Assembly: GCA_052035955.1 (NCBI GenBank)
Contig: JBPOHD010000041.1
Coordinates: 1 to 64,000, forward strand
DNA: 64,000 nucleotides
DNA from: JAEUNJ01 sp052035955
GTDB lineage: Bacteria; Pseudomonadota; Gammaproteobacteria; Burkholderiales; Rhodocyclaceae
Direction: 5' to 3'
A program made the translations under genes and the position numbers. Below are positions 40,370 through 49,215 of this stretch, piece by piece. Position 1 is the first letter of the stretch. The number at the start of each line of letters is the position of its first letter. The notes beneath the pieces were generated by a model. The model was not told the DNA's origin, ran no database searches, and saw only the letters and a list, made by a program, of their open reading frames with translations.

Positions 40370-41791
40370 TCAGGAATTCTTTTTGCCGAAACCGCCCAGC
40401 AGCGCCGCGACCGGCCGCAGGGGCCTGCGCGGCGGCGGTTCGGTTTTCGATTCCCCGCCGGTGGCCGTGAACGCGGGTTCGGTGGCTTTTGGTTCGTAGG
40501 GCTTGCGGAAGTCGAAGCCGTCCGGCGCCGGGATGTGGGCCACCGGCGGTGGCAGCTGCACCGGAGACTTCGGGCCATGCCTTTCCCGTTCCCGGTGCTT
40601 GTGCCCATGCCCCCCGGCAGCGGCCCGCTCGCGGGGCTCGTCGAAGCCACCCGTCCGGAAGCCGGGCATCGGCACTTGGTCGATCTTGAACTTGATCAGC
40701 TTCTCGATCTCGGCCAGGCGTGGCTTTTCCTCGGGGCTGACCAGGGAGGTCGCATCGCCGTGCTTTCCGGCCCGGCCCGTGCGGCCGATGCGGTGGATGT
40801 AGTCCTCCGCCACGTGGGGCAGTTCGTAATTGATGACGTGGGGCAGGTCGTCGATGTCGAGCCCCCGGGCAGCCACGTCGGTGGCGACGAGGACCTGGAC
40901 GGTGCCGGCCTTGAAGGCCTCCAGGGCCTCCGTCCGCTGGGCCTGGCTCTTGTCGCCGTGGATGGCGGCCGCGTTGACCCCCTGGCGGGTCAGCCAGGTG
41001 GCGAGCCGGCTGGTGCCGAACTTGGTGCCGACGAAAACCAGCACCTGCTTGAGCTCCGCTTCCTTGAGCAGGTGCAGCAGCAGGTAGCGCTTCTGGTCGG
41101 ACGGCACCATGTGCACCCGGTGGGTGATGGTTTCCGAGACCGTGTTGCGGCGGGCGACCTCGATGAGCTGCGGGCTCTTCAGCATGGCGTCGGCCAGCTT
41201 CTTGATCTCGTCGGAGAAGGTGGCCGAGAACAGCAGGCTCTGGCGCTCCTTGGGCAGCAGGGCCAGGATGCGCTTGATGTCGGGAATGAAGCCCATGTCC
41301 AGCATACGGTCCGCCTCGTCGAGGACCAGCACCTCGACGGCGCCGAAATTGACCGTCTTCTGCTGCACGTGGTCGAGCAGCCGGCCCGGCGTGGCGACGA
41401 CGATTTCCCGGCCTTCCTTCATCTCCGCGACCTGGGGCTTCATGTCCACCCCGCCGTAGATGCAGGTGGCCCGCAGCGGAACGTGCTTGCCATAGGTCTT
41501 GACGCTGTCGAAGACCTGCATGGCCAGTTCCCGCGTCGGGGTCAGGATCAGGGCGCGCACCGGATGGCGGGCCGGCGACGGCGAGGTGTTGGCGTGGCGG
41601 GCCAGGCGTTGCAGCAGGGGCAGGGTGAAGCCCGCCGTCTTGCCGGTGCCGGTCTGGGCCCCGCCCATGACGTCCTTGCCCGCCAGGACGATGGGAATGG
41701 CCTGGGCCTGGATGGGCGTCGGATCGGTGTAGCCGGCTTCGTGGACGGCGCGCAGCAGTTCGGGCAGCAGCCCGAGTTCGTCGAACTTCAA
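40370..41791 (-). CDS. rhlE: DEAD-box RNA helicase RhlE, TTG start
   Basis: ATP-dependent RNA helicase of 473 residues acting in RNA remodelling and ribosome assembly. All DEAD-box motifs are present: AQTGTGKTAGF, PTRELAMQV, TPGRLLDHV, LDEADRMLDMGF, FSATFS, VATDVAARGLDI and HRIGRTGRAG. The tail is Pro/basic-rich, as in RhlE. The start is set at the TTG at 41791: the N-terminus there (KFDELGLLPELLRAV) is the family start, and CAGGAGA lies five bases upstream. A longer open frame back to 41956 contains non-family sequence. Confidence 0.93.
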   Translation of the reverse strand: MKFDELGLLPELLRAVHEAGYTDPTPIQAQAIPIVLAGKDVMGGAQTGTGKTAGFTLPLLQRLARHANTSPSPARHPVRALILTPTRELAMQVFDSVKTYGKHVPLRATCIYGGVDMKPQVAEMKEGREIVVATPGRLLDHVQQKTVNFGAVEVLVLDEADRMLDMGFIPDIKRILALLPKERQSLLFSATFSDEIKKLADAMLKSPQLIEVARRNTVSETITHRVHMVPSDQKRYLLLHLLKEAELKQVLVFVGTKFGTSRLATWLTRQGVNAAAIHGDKSQAQRTEALEAFKAGTVQVLVATDVAARGLDIDDLPHVINYELPHVAEDYIHRIGRTGRAGKHGDATSLVSPEEKPRLAEIEKLIKFKIDQVPMPGFRTGGFDEPRERAAAGGHGHKHRERERHGPKSPVQLPPPVAHIPAPDGFDFRKPYEPKATEPAFTATGGESKTEPPPRRPLRPVAALLGGFGKKNS

Positions 41792-41966
41792 ATGATTCTC
41801 CTGAATCGGCCTGCCCCACGTGGGGTACCGGTTCAGGCGGCGATGCCAATGTATTGGACGGAACTGGCCGGATCGGCCGGGGACGGCGCCAACCGGTGGG
41901 ACGCCAGTGTGCAATTCTACTTGAATCAAGGGCTTCGCGCCGGAAAGCGCGTCCACCGCGGTGCGG

Positions 41967-43049
41967 TCAGCGCGTCTCCAGGTAGCCCGTGACCTCTTCC
42001 CGGTCGTGGTAGAGCTGCCGGAAGCGGAGCCGGTGCTTGATTTCCTCGGCGGCCAGCCGTTCCTCGATCAGGCCCCGGCACTCCAGCACCTCGTCGTAGC
42101 GGCGCTTCATGGGCAGCTTGAGGTTGAAGATGGCCCGCTTGCATTGGCCCTCGGCCACCCAGTCGCCGACCAGGCGGGCGATGCGCGAGGGCTTTTCCAC
42201 CATGTCGCAGACCATCCAGTCCACCGGGCGCTTCGGACGCCACAGCAGGCCGTCGGCCTGCAGGTGCTCGACCCGGTCGTCGGCCAGCAGGGCCGGGTCC
42301 ATGGCGCCGTTGTCGACGGCGGTCACGTGCAGCCCGCGGCGCACCAACTGCCAGGTCCAGCCCCCCGGGGCGGCACCCAGGTCCACGCCGGTGAGGCCTT
42401 CGCGCAGCCATTCCGCCTGCTGTTCGGCGGTCAGGAAGACCATGAAGGCCTCCGCCAGCTTCAGGGTGGAACGCGAGGGGGCGCCACCGGGCATCTTCAG
42501 GCGCTGGATGCCCATCGGCCAGGGGGAGGCATTGTTGCCGTTGGTGACGCCGACCCAGGCGCTCGCGGAACCGAGGAAGAAGACGTGCAGCCGGGGCAGC
42601 CGGCCGTCGTCGGCGAGCAGGCCGCGGGCGCGCAGGGCCTTGTCCAGCGGCGCGGCGAAGCGGCGGCAGAAGGACGACAGTTCCTTGGCTTCGTTGGTGT
42701 CGGCCGTCTCGATCCAGACGGCTGAGAAATTCTCGCCCAGGGTCGCCGCCGCGTCGGCGATGGGGGCAGCCCGGTCGGTGACCGGGAGCCCGTCCACACG
42801 CAATGCCCGGTGGATCACCTGGCGCGGGAACACCAGGTCGGCGAAGCGCAGGCGGGAGCGCATCGTCAGGCCCCCCGCCGCGTCGTTGGGGTGGAAGCTC
42901 AGGTAGCCGCTGTCCGGCTTGGCACGCACGTGGCCCCAGACGCCGAATTCCGCGGCAAGGCTGGAGATCTCCCGGGCGCATTCGCCTTCGAAGCCGGGGC
43001 GGCAGTAGAGAAGGAGGGCATGGGCGGGGGCAGCATCTTGGTCTGGCAT
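41967..43049 (-). CDS. rlmM: 23S rRNA 2'-O-methyltransferase RlmM
   Basis: A 360-residue SAM-dependent methyltransferase that methylates the 2'-O of C2498 in E. coli 23S rRNA (family knowledge). It has an N-terminal THUMP-like region and a Rossmann domain with the SAM-binding motif TGVDLGAAPGGWTW (near 215). VDWMVCDMVEKP follows, and a lysine occurs in FNLKLPMKRRY. The length is similar to the 366-residue E. coli protein. The start at 43049 is chosen from the family N-terminus; the open frame continues upstream without homology. Confidence 0.93.
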   Translation of the reverse strand: MPDQDAAPAHALLLYCRPGFEGECAREISSLAAEFGVWGHVRAKPDSGYLSFHPNDAAGGLTMRSRLRFADLVFPRQVIHRALRVDGLPVTDRAAPIADAAATLGENFSAVWIETADTNEAKELSSFCRRFAAPLDKALRARGLLADDGRLPRLHVFFLGSASAWVGVTNGNNASPWPMGIQRLKMPGGAPSRSTLKLAEAFMVFLTAEQQAEWLREGLTGVDLGAAPGGWTWQLVRRGLHVTAVDNGAMDPALLADDRVEHLQADGLLWRPKRPVDWMVCDMVEKPSRIARLVGDWVAEGQCKRAIFNLKLPMKRRYDEVLECRGLIEERLAAEEIKHRLRFRQLYHDREEVTGYLETR

Positions 43050-43152
43050 GGGATCAGGCGGTCCGGTGCCCTGAGGCGGGGCGCATAGAATACGCCCCTC
43101 GGCGGGCTTCCCCGGATTTGCATGGCGGCGGGCCGCAAGCCAAGGAGAGAAG

Positions 43153-44190
43153 ATGCAAACCAAACCGCTGGGCGGCAGCGAACTTCGTGTCTCGGAGATC
43201 TGCCTCGGCACCATGACCTGGGGCACCCAGAACAGCGAGGCCGAGGCCCATGCGCAGCTCGATGCGGCCTTGGCCGCCGGCGTCAATTTCATCGACACTG
43301 CCGAGATGTACTCGGTGCCGGCCACGGTCGACAGCTACGGCCTGTCGGAAAGCTACATCGGTCGCTGGCTGAAGCACCGGGCCCGCGACCGCATCGTGCT
43401 GGCCACCAAGATCTGCGGTCCCGGACGGACCATGAAATGGGTTCGCAACGGCGAATTGGGTTTCGACCGCGCCAGCCTGCGGGCTGCCCTGGAAGCCTCC
43501 CTGCGCCGCCTGCAGACGGATTACGTGGACCTCTACCAACTGCATTGGCCCGACCGGAACACGCCGCTGTTCGGCGGCTACCAGTTCGATCCGGGCAAGG
43601 AGCGGCCCTCGACGCCCATCCGCGAGACTCTGGAAGCCCTGGCGGAACTGGTCCGCGAGGGCAAGATCCGTTGTGTCGGCCTGTCCAACGAGACACCCTG
43701 GGGCGTCATGGAATTCGTCCGCCTGGCCGAGGAACACGGATTGCCTCGGGTGGCGACGGTGCAGAATGCCTACAGCCTGCTGAACCGGACCTGGGAGGGA
43801 GGGTTGGCTGAGATCGGCTACCGGGAGCGCATCGGCCTGCTCGCCTACTCGCCCCTGGCCTTCGGCTACCTGACCGGGAAGTACTTCCGGGACCCGCCGG
43901 GGCGCGGGCGCATCAATGTGTTCGAGAACTTCGGCCAGCGCTACACCAAGGAGAACGTCGTTCCCGCCGCCCGGGCCTACTGCGCCTTGGCCGCCCACCA
44001 CGGCCTGGCGCCGGCGGCGATGGCCCTGGCCTTCGTGCGCAGCCGCTGGTTCGTCGCCGCCACCATCATCGGGGCGACCAGCGTGGAACAACTGGAGGAA
44101 AACCTGGCCTCGACCGAAACGGTCCTGTCAGCCGACCTGCTGAAGGAGATCGAGGCGATCCACCTGCGTTATACGAACCCCGCGCCCTGA
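43153..44190 (+). CDS. Aldo/keto reductase, Tas-like
   Basis: NADPH-dependent oxidoreductase of 345 residues in the aldo/keto reductase superfamily, most like E. coli Tas. The catalytic tetrad is visible as the Asp/Tyr of FIDTAEMYSVP, the Lys of VLATKICG and the His of YQLHWPDRN. The C-terminal substrate/cofactor region includes IIGATSVEQLEENL. The ATG follows AAGGAGAGA, a strong ribosome-binding site. Its last 63 bases overlap, convergently, the end of a lipoprotein gene on the other strand. The substrate is unknown. Confidence 0.9.
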   Translation: MQTKPLGGSELRVSEICLGTMTWGTQNSEAEAHAQLDAALAAGVNFIDTAEMYSVPATVDSYGLSESYIGRWLKHRARDRIVLATKICGPGRTMKWVRNGELGFDRASLRAALEASLRRLQTDYVDLYQLHWPDRNTPLFGGYQFDPGKERPSTPIRETLEALAELVREGKIRCVGLSNETPWGVMEFVRLAEEHGLPRVATVQNAYSLLNRTWEGGLAEIGYRERIGLLAYSPLAFGYLTGKYFRDPPGRGRINVFENFGQRYTKENVVPAARAYCALAAHHGLAPAAMALAFVRSRWFVAATIIGATSVEQLEENLASTETVLSADLLKEIEAIHLRYTNPAP

Positions 44191-44574
44191 GGCGGAAGCG
44201 GCGCCCCTGGCGGCCGCCCCCTTCCTGGCCGGCGCGGTTTCCTTCGGGGCCGGCTTCTCCTCGTCCGGCGCCGCGGCTTCCTTGTGTTCGGCCTGCTTCT
44301 CCGGCTTGCCCTCGGGCAGGACCACCTCGATCTTGTTCTCCCGCATGTAGGCGTCCATCTCCCGCCAGCCGGCGAAGATGGCCGCCTTGGATGCCTTCGG
44401 ATTGCTGTCGTAGCAGTCCTCGAGATTGCGCCCCGAATGCCGGCACGCGCTGCCCATGGCCCTGGCTTCGGCCTCCTTGGCCGCCGCGACCTTGACGGGA
44501 TCGTCGATGCCCAGTTGCTCGCAGGCCGCGAGGGCGAGGACGGCAGGCAGGATGAGCGCGTAACGGGGTTTCAT
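44128..44574 (-). CDS. Predicted lipoprotein, function unknown
   Basis: A 148-residue protein with a lipoprotein signal: Lys/Arg start, hydrophobic run and the lipobox LAAC with Cys18, so it is probably membrane anchored. The middle contains a CRHSGRNLEDCYDSNPKA segment with a Cys pair that could form a disulfide. The C-terminal third is Lys/Ala/Pro/Glu-rich and low in complexity (EKPAPKETAPARK...). The stop lies inside the end of the aldo/keto reductase gene. No family is recognised. The tail probably represents extension into non-conserved sequence. Confidence 0.7.
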   Translation of the reverse strand: MKPRYALILPAVLALAACEQLGIDDPVKVAAAKEAEARAMGSACRHSGRNLEDCYDSNPKASKAAIFAGWREMDAYMRENKIEVVLPEGKPEKQAEHKEAAAPDEEKPAPKETAPARKGAAARGAASASGRGVRITQVDRLDLLQQVG

Positions 44575-44672
44575 GGACCAGGGACAGGAAAGCCGGCAGA
44601 CCGAGTTTACGGCAGTCGTGCGGGAAAGCTTTAGCGCCGTCGCAGACCGAATACCGGGTTGCCGCCCTTGAA

Positions 44673-45065
44673 TCAGTCGGGCACGACCGCCGTCGCCTCG
44701 ATTTCCACCCGCGCCGCCTCCTCGACCAGGGCGGCCACCTGGACGACGGCCATGGTCGGGAAGTGGCGTCCCATCACTTCCCGGTAGGCGGCGCCGATCT
44801 CCTTCGCCTTCGCCAGGTATTCGCGCTTGTCGGTGACGTACCAGGTCATGCGCACGATGTGTTCCGGGCCGCCGCCGCCGGCTTTCACCACTTCGACGAC
44901 GTTGGCGAGGGTCTGCCGCACCTGGTCGGCCATGTCCAGGGAATGGAATCGGCACTGGCCGTCCCAGCCGATCTGGCCGCCGGTGAAGATGAAGGTGCCG
45001 CGGGCCTTGATGCCGTTGGCGAAGCCGCGCGGTCTTGCCCAGCCCTCGGGTTGCAGGATTTCCAT
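44673..45065 (-). CDS. RidA (YjgF/YER057c/UK114) family protein
   Basis: A 130-residue trimeric-type RidA protein. Typical segments are FIFTGGQIGWDG, QVRQTLANVVEVVKA, RMTWYVTDKREY and VEIEATAVV. Family members hydrolyse reactive enamine/imine intermediates or act as deaminases. Its ATG is immediately adjacent to the stop of the CoA ligase, so it is the last gene of the 2-aminobenzoate operon. There it may hydrolyse an imine/enamine formed after ring reduction, which is an inference from context. Confidence 0.88.
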   Translation of the reverse strand: MEILQPEGWARPRGFANGIKARGTFIFTGGQIGWDGQCRFHSLDMADQVRQTLANVVEVVKAGGGGPEHIVRMTWYVTDKREYLAKAKEIGAAYREVMGRHFPTMAVVQVAALVEEAARVEIEATAVVPD

Positions 45066-46682
45066 TTACTGTCCTTTCGCCTGCTCCCGCAGCCGGAAGC
45101 GTTGCAATTTGCCCGTCTCGGTCCGCGGGAGGGATTCCCGGAACTCGACCAGGCGCGGGTATTTGTAGGGGGCGACGGTGTTCTTCACGTGCTCCTGGAG
45201 TTCGGCCGCCATGGCCTCGTCGCCCTTGAACCCGGCGCGCAGCACCACGAAGGCCTTCACCAGTTGGCCCCGGTCCGGATCCGGCACGCCGATGACGCCG
45301 CACTCGGCGACCGCCGGGTGCTTGAGCAGGACGTCCTCCACCTCCGGCCCGCCGATGTTGTAGCCGGCGGAGATGATCATGTCGTCGGTCCGGGCCTGGT
45401 AGTGGAAATAGCCGTCGCCGTCGACCAGGTAGGAGTCGCCGGTGAAATTCCATCCGTCATGGACGTAGGCGGCCTGGCGCGGATCGTCGAGGTAGCGGCA
45501 GCCCGTGGGGCCCTTCACGCCGAGTCGGCCGATGTTTCCCGGCGGCAGCGGCCGGCCCGTATCGTCGAAGACGGCCGCCGTGTAGCCGGGAATGGGCTTT
45601 CCGGTGGCACCTGCACGAATCTCGTCGCCGGCGGCCGAAATGAAGATGTGCAGCAACTCGGTGGCGCCGATGCCGTCGATGATGCGGATGCCGGTGGCCT
45701 GCAGCCAGAGTTCCCGGGTCGCCACCGGCAGGGCCTCGCCGGCCGAGACGCACTTCCTCAGGCTGGAAAGGTCGTAGCCGCCGGCCAGGCCGGCCATCAT
45801 GCGGTAGAAGGTCGGCGCCGTGAAGCAGATGGTGGCCCGGTGGTCCTGGATGGTCTTCAGCAGGGTCTCGGGGGTCAGCTTCTCCATGAGGAGGGTCGCC
45901 GCCCCGAAGCGCATGGGAAAGAGCAGCAGGCCGCCGAGGCCGAAGGTGAAGGCCAGCGGCGGCGTGCCGCAGAAGACATCGTCCATGGCCGGCTTCAGGG
46001 TGGACCGCGGAAAGCAGTCGCAGATGGCCAGGACATCCCGGTGGAAATGCACCGTGCCCTTGGGCTTGCCGGTGGTGCCCGAGGTGAAGGCGATCAACGC
46101 GATGTCGTCCCTTGCGGTGTCGACGTTGGCGAAATCGGCAGGCTTGCCGGCCATGCGGGCCTCCAGCCCGCCGCCATACCAGCATTCGACCTGCCGCAGG
46201 GTCGGGCATGCGGCCCGCGCGGCGTCCAACTCGCCGAGCAGTTCGTTCTCGCACAGGGCAAGGGAGACCTCCGCCTTGCCGACGACCTCGACCAGTTCCT
46301 TGGCCCGCAGCAAGGGCATGGTGGCGACGGCGATGCCGCCCGCCTTCTGGACCGCGAACCAGCAGGCGGCCATCATCGGACTGTTGCAGCCTCGCAGCAG
46401 CACGCGGTTGCCCGGCACCAGGCCCATGTCTTCGGTCAGCACGCGGGCGATGCGATTGGCCATCTCCAGCAATTGGCGGTAGCGGAGATCGCCCCGCGGG
46501 CTGCGGATGACCATGCGCTCGCCCCAGCCCCGCTCGGCGACCGCCTTGTCGAGCAGCTCGACGGCACAATTCATTCGCTCCGGGTACTGCAGCTCCGGCA
46601 GGTCGAAGCGGAATTCGGGCCATTGGTCCCTGGGCGGCAGCCGGTCGCGGGCGAAGGTGTCGATGTGGGCCGTGTAGTCCAT
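45066..46682 (-). CDS. abmG: 2-Aminobenzoate-CoA ligase
   Basis: ANL-family acid-CoA ligase of 538 residues, most like benzoate/2-aminobenzoate-CoA ligases. Motifs: FTSGTTGKPKGTVHFH, the substrate-side IDGIGATELLHIF, YQARTDDMIISAGYNIGGPE and the catalytic lysine in TETGKLQRFRL. It should convert 2-aminobenzoate to its CoA thioester, the substrate for the monooxygenase/reductase encoded upstream in the same operon. Assignment to 2-aminobenzoate over benzoate or salicylate rests on this context. It starts eight bases after the acyl-CoA dehydrogenase gene. Confidence 0.85.
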   Translation of the reverse strand: MDYTAHIDTFARDRLPPRDQWPEFRFDLPELQYPERMNCAVELLDKAVAERGWGERMVIRSPRGDLRYRQLLEMANRIARVLTEDMGLVPGNRVLLRGCNSPMMAACWFAVQKAGGIAVATMPLLRAKELVEVVGKAEVSLALCENELLGELDAARAACPTLRQVECWYGGGLEARMAGKPADFANVDTARDDIALIAFTSGTTGKPKGTVHFHRDVLAICDCFPRSTLKPAMDDVFCGTPPLAFTFGLGGLLLFPMRFGAATLLMEKLTPETLLKTIQDHRATICFTAPTFYRMMAGLAGGYDLSSLRKCVSAGEALPVATRELWLQATGIRIIDGIGATELLHIFISAAGDEIRAGATGKPIPGYTAAVFDDTGRPLPPGNIGRLGVKGPTGCRYLDDPRQAAYVHDGWNFTGDSYLVDGDGYFHYQARTDDMIISAGYNIGGPEVEDVLLKHPAVAECGVIGVPDPDRGQLVKAFVVLRAGFKGDEAMAAELQEHVKNTVAPYKYPRLVEFRESLPRTETGKLQRFRLREQAKGQ

Positions 46683-46690
46683 GGCAGTCC

Positions 46691-47824
46691 TCAGCGCAGG
46701 AGGTCGCGGGCGATGATGAGCTTCTGTACTTCGGTGGCGCCCTCGTAGATGCGCAGGGAGCGGATGTCCCGGTACAGGGATTCGACGACTTCGCCGCGCA
46801 TCACGCCGCGGCCGCCGAACATCTGCACCGCGGCGTCGATGACCTGCTGGGCGCCTTCCGTGGCGTGCATTTTGGCCATCGCCGCGGCGCGCGTCACCGG
46901 TTCGCCCCGGTCGCGCAGCCAGGCCGCCCGGTGGATCAGCAGGGCGGCCGATTCCAGGGTCGTGGCCATGTCGGCAAGCCGGCCCTGGGTAAGCTGGAAA
47001 TCGGCCAGCCGCTGGCCGAAGAGCTTGCGGTGCCTTGCGTGGACGAGGGACTCGTCGAGGGCCCGGCGCCCGAAGCCGAGGGCGGCGGCCGCCACGGAGG
47101 TGCGAAAGACGTCCAGGGTGGCCATGGCGATGCGAAAACCCTTGCCGGGCTCGCCGAGCATGGCCGTGGCGGGGACGCGGCAGGCCTCGAAGCGCAGCGT
47201 GGCCAGGGGATGGGGCGAGATCACCTCTATCCGGCGGGCGATCGTCAGCCCCGGGGTGTCGGCGGGCACGATGAAGGCCGAGATGCCCCTGGCGCCGGGG
47301 GCTTCGCCGGTGCGGGCGAAGACGGTGTAGAAGTCGGCGATGCCGCCGTTCGATATCCAGGTCTTCTCGCCATCGAGGACGTAGGCATCGCCCTCGGGGC
47401 GCGCGGCGCAGGCCATGGCGGCCACGTCCGAGCCGGCCTCGGCCTCGGAGAGTGCGAAGGCGGCGATCGCCGACCCGGCGGCCACCCGGGGCAGCCAGTG
47501 CTGGCGCTGGCGCGGGTTGCCGAACAGGGAGATGGCGCCGGAACCCAGGCCCTGCATGGCGAAGGCGAAATCGGCCAGGGCCGAGCGGTAGGCGAAGGTC
47601 TCCCGCAGCAGGCACAGGGCCCTGGCGTCGAAGGCGGTGGCGCCCTCGCCGACACAATGGCGCAGCCAGCCTGCCTCGCCCAGGCGACGGACCAGGTCGC
47701 GACAGGCCGCATCCGTGTCGGCGGACTCGCCGCCGGAAAGTTCGGCCGCGGCCCAGGCATCGGCCTCGCCGGCCAGGGCGAGGTGGCGTTCCTCGAGGAA
47801 GGGCGTCGGCAGCCAGTAGGACAT
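46691..47824 (-). CDS. Acyl-CoA dehydrogenase
   Basis: FAD flavoenzyme of 377 residues in the acyl-CoA dehydrogenase family. Family segments are FALSEAEAGSDVAAMA, TWISNGGIADFYTVFA, and the C-terminal YRDIRSLRIYEGATEVQ, where E in YEGATE is the usual catalytic base position. It probably introduces a double bond into a CoA-bound alicyclic intermediate of 2-aminobenzoate degradation. Spacing to the flanking genes is 3 and 8 bases, consistent with operon membership. Confidence 0.88.
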   Translation of the reverse strand: MSYWLPTPFLEERHLALAGEADAWAAAELSGGESADTDAACRDLVRRLGEAGWLRHCVGEGATAFDARALCLLRETFAYRSALADFAFAMQGLGSGAISLFGNPRQRQHWLPRVAAGSAIAAFALSEAEAGSDVAAMACAARPEGDAYVLDGEKTWISNGGIADFYTVFARTGEAPGARGISAFIVPADTPGLTIARRIEVISPHPLATLRFEACRVPATAMLGEPGKGFRIAMATLDVFRTSVAAAALGFGRRALDESLVHARHRKLFGQRLADFQLTQGRLADMATTLESAALLIHRAAWLRDRGEPVTRAAAMAKMHATEGAQQVIDAAVQMFGGRGVMRGEVVESLYRDIRSLRIYEGATEVQKLIIARDLLR

Positions 47825-47827
47825 GCT

Positions 47828-48664
<837 letters not shown>

Positions 48665-48666
48665 GC

Positions 48667-49170
48667 TCACTTGCCCTTGTCCGCCACGCCGGCCACGTGG
48701 GTCTTCAGCACGGCGAGCAGGCCATAGAGCTGTCCTCGTTCCTTCTCGTTCATGCCGGCGAACAGCTCGACAATCCATTTGGCATGGGCATCGGCCATCT
48801 TCTTGAACGCTTTGCGGCCGTCCGGTGTCAGCTTGACGATGTAGGCGCGGCGGTCCTTCGGGTTGTCCTCCCGGACCACCAGTCCCTCGGCGACCAGTTG
48901 GTCGGTGATGCCGGTCACGTTGCCGCCGGTGACCATCATGCGCTTGGACAACTCGCCCATCTTCATGCCCTGGGGGACCCTTTCGAGCTGGGCCATCAGG
49001 TCGAAGCGGGGCAGCGTGATGTCGAATTCCCGGCGCAGCCGTGAGCGGACCTGGCCCTCGACGAGGTTGGTGCAGGCAAGCAGGCGCAGCCAGAGGCGCA
49101 GGGCCTGGCTGTCCTCCGATGTGGCCCGGGTCTCGGTATCCGGCCGTTCTGCGGTGCTGGTCTTGGACAT
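48667..49170 (-). CDS. MarR-family transcription regulator of the aminobenzoate operon
   Basis: A 167-residue winged-helix regulator of the MarR family. The dimer and recognition region is LRREFDITLPRFDLMAQLER, MKMGELSKRMMVTGGNVTGI and the wing DRRAYIVKLTP. Such proteins often repress aromatic-degradation operons and release DNA when a CoA thioester or the acid binds. It sits second in the operon, 45 bases after the monooxygenase/reductase gene, so it would be autoregulated. The operator is probably the AT-rich region upstream of 51507. Confidence 0.9.
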   Translation of the reverse strand: MSKTSTAERPDTETRATSEDSQALRLWLRLLACTNLVEGQVRSRLRREFDITLPRFDLMAQLERVPQGMKMGELSKRMMVTGGNVTGITDQLVAEGLVVREDNPKDRRAYIVKLTPDGRKAFKKMADAHAKWIVELFAGMNEKERGQLYGLLAVLKTHVAGVADKGK

Positions 49171-49215
49171 GGTGGTTTATCTCCGTTGATTCAATGGATG
49201 GAAGGGAAATCGGTA

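Noticed and set aside
41967..43325. Longer RlmM frame back to 43325.
   Set aside because: The added residues overlap the aldo/keto reductase gene in antisense and do not look like the RlmM N-terminus.
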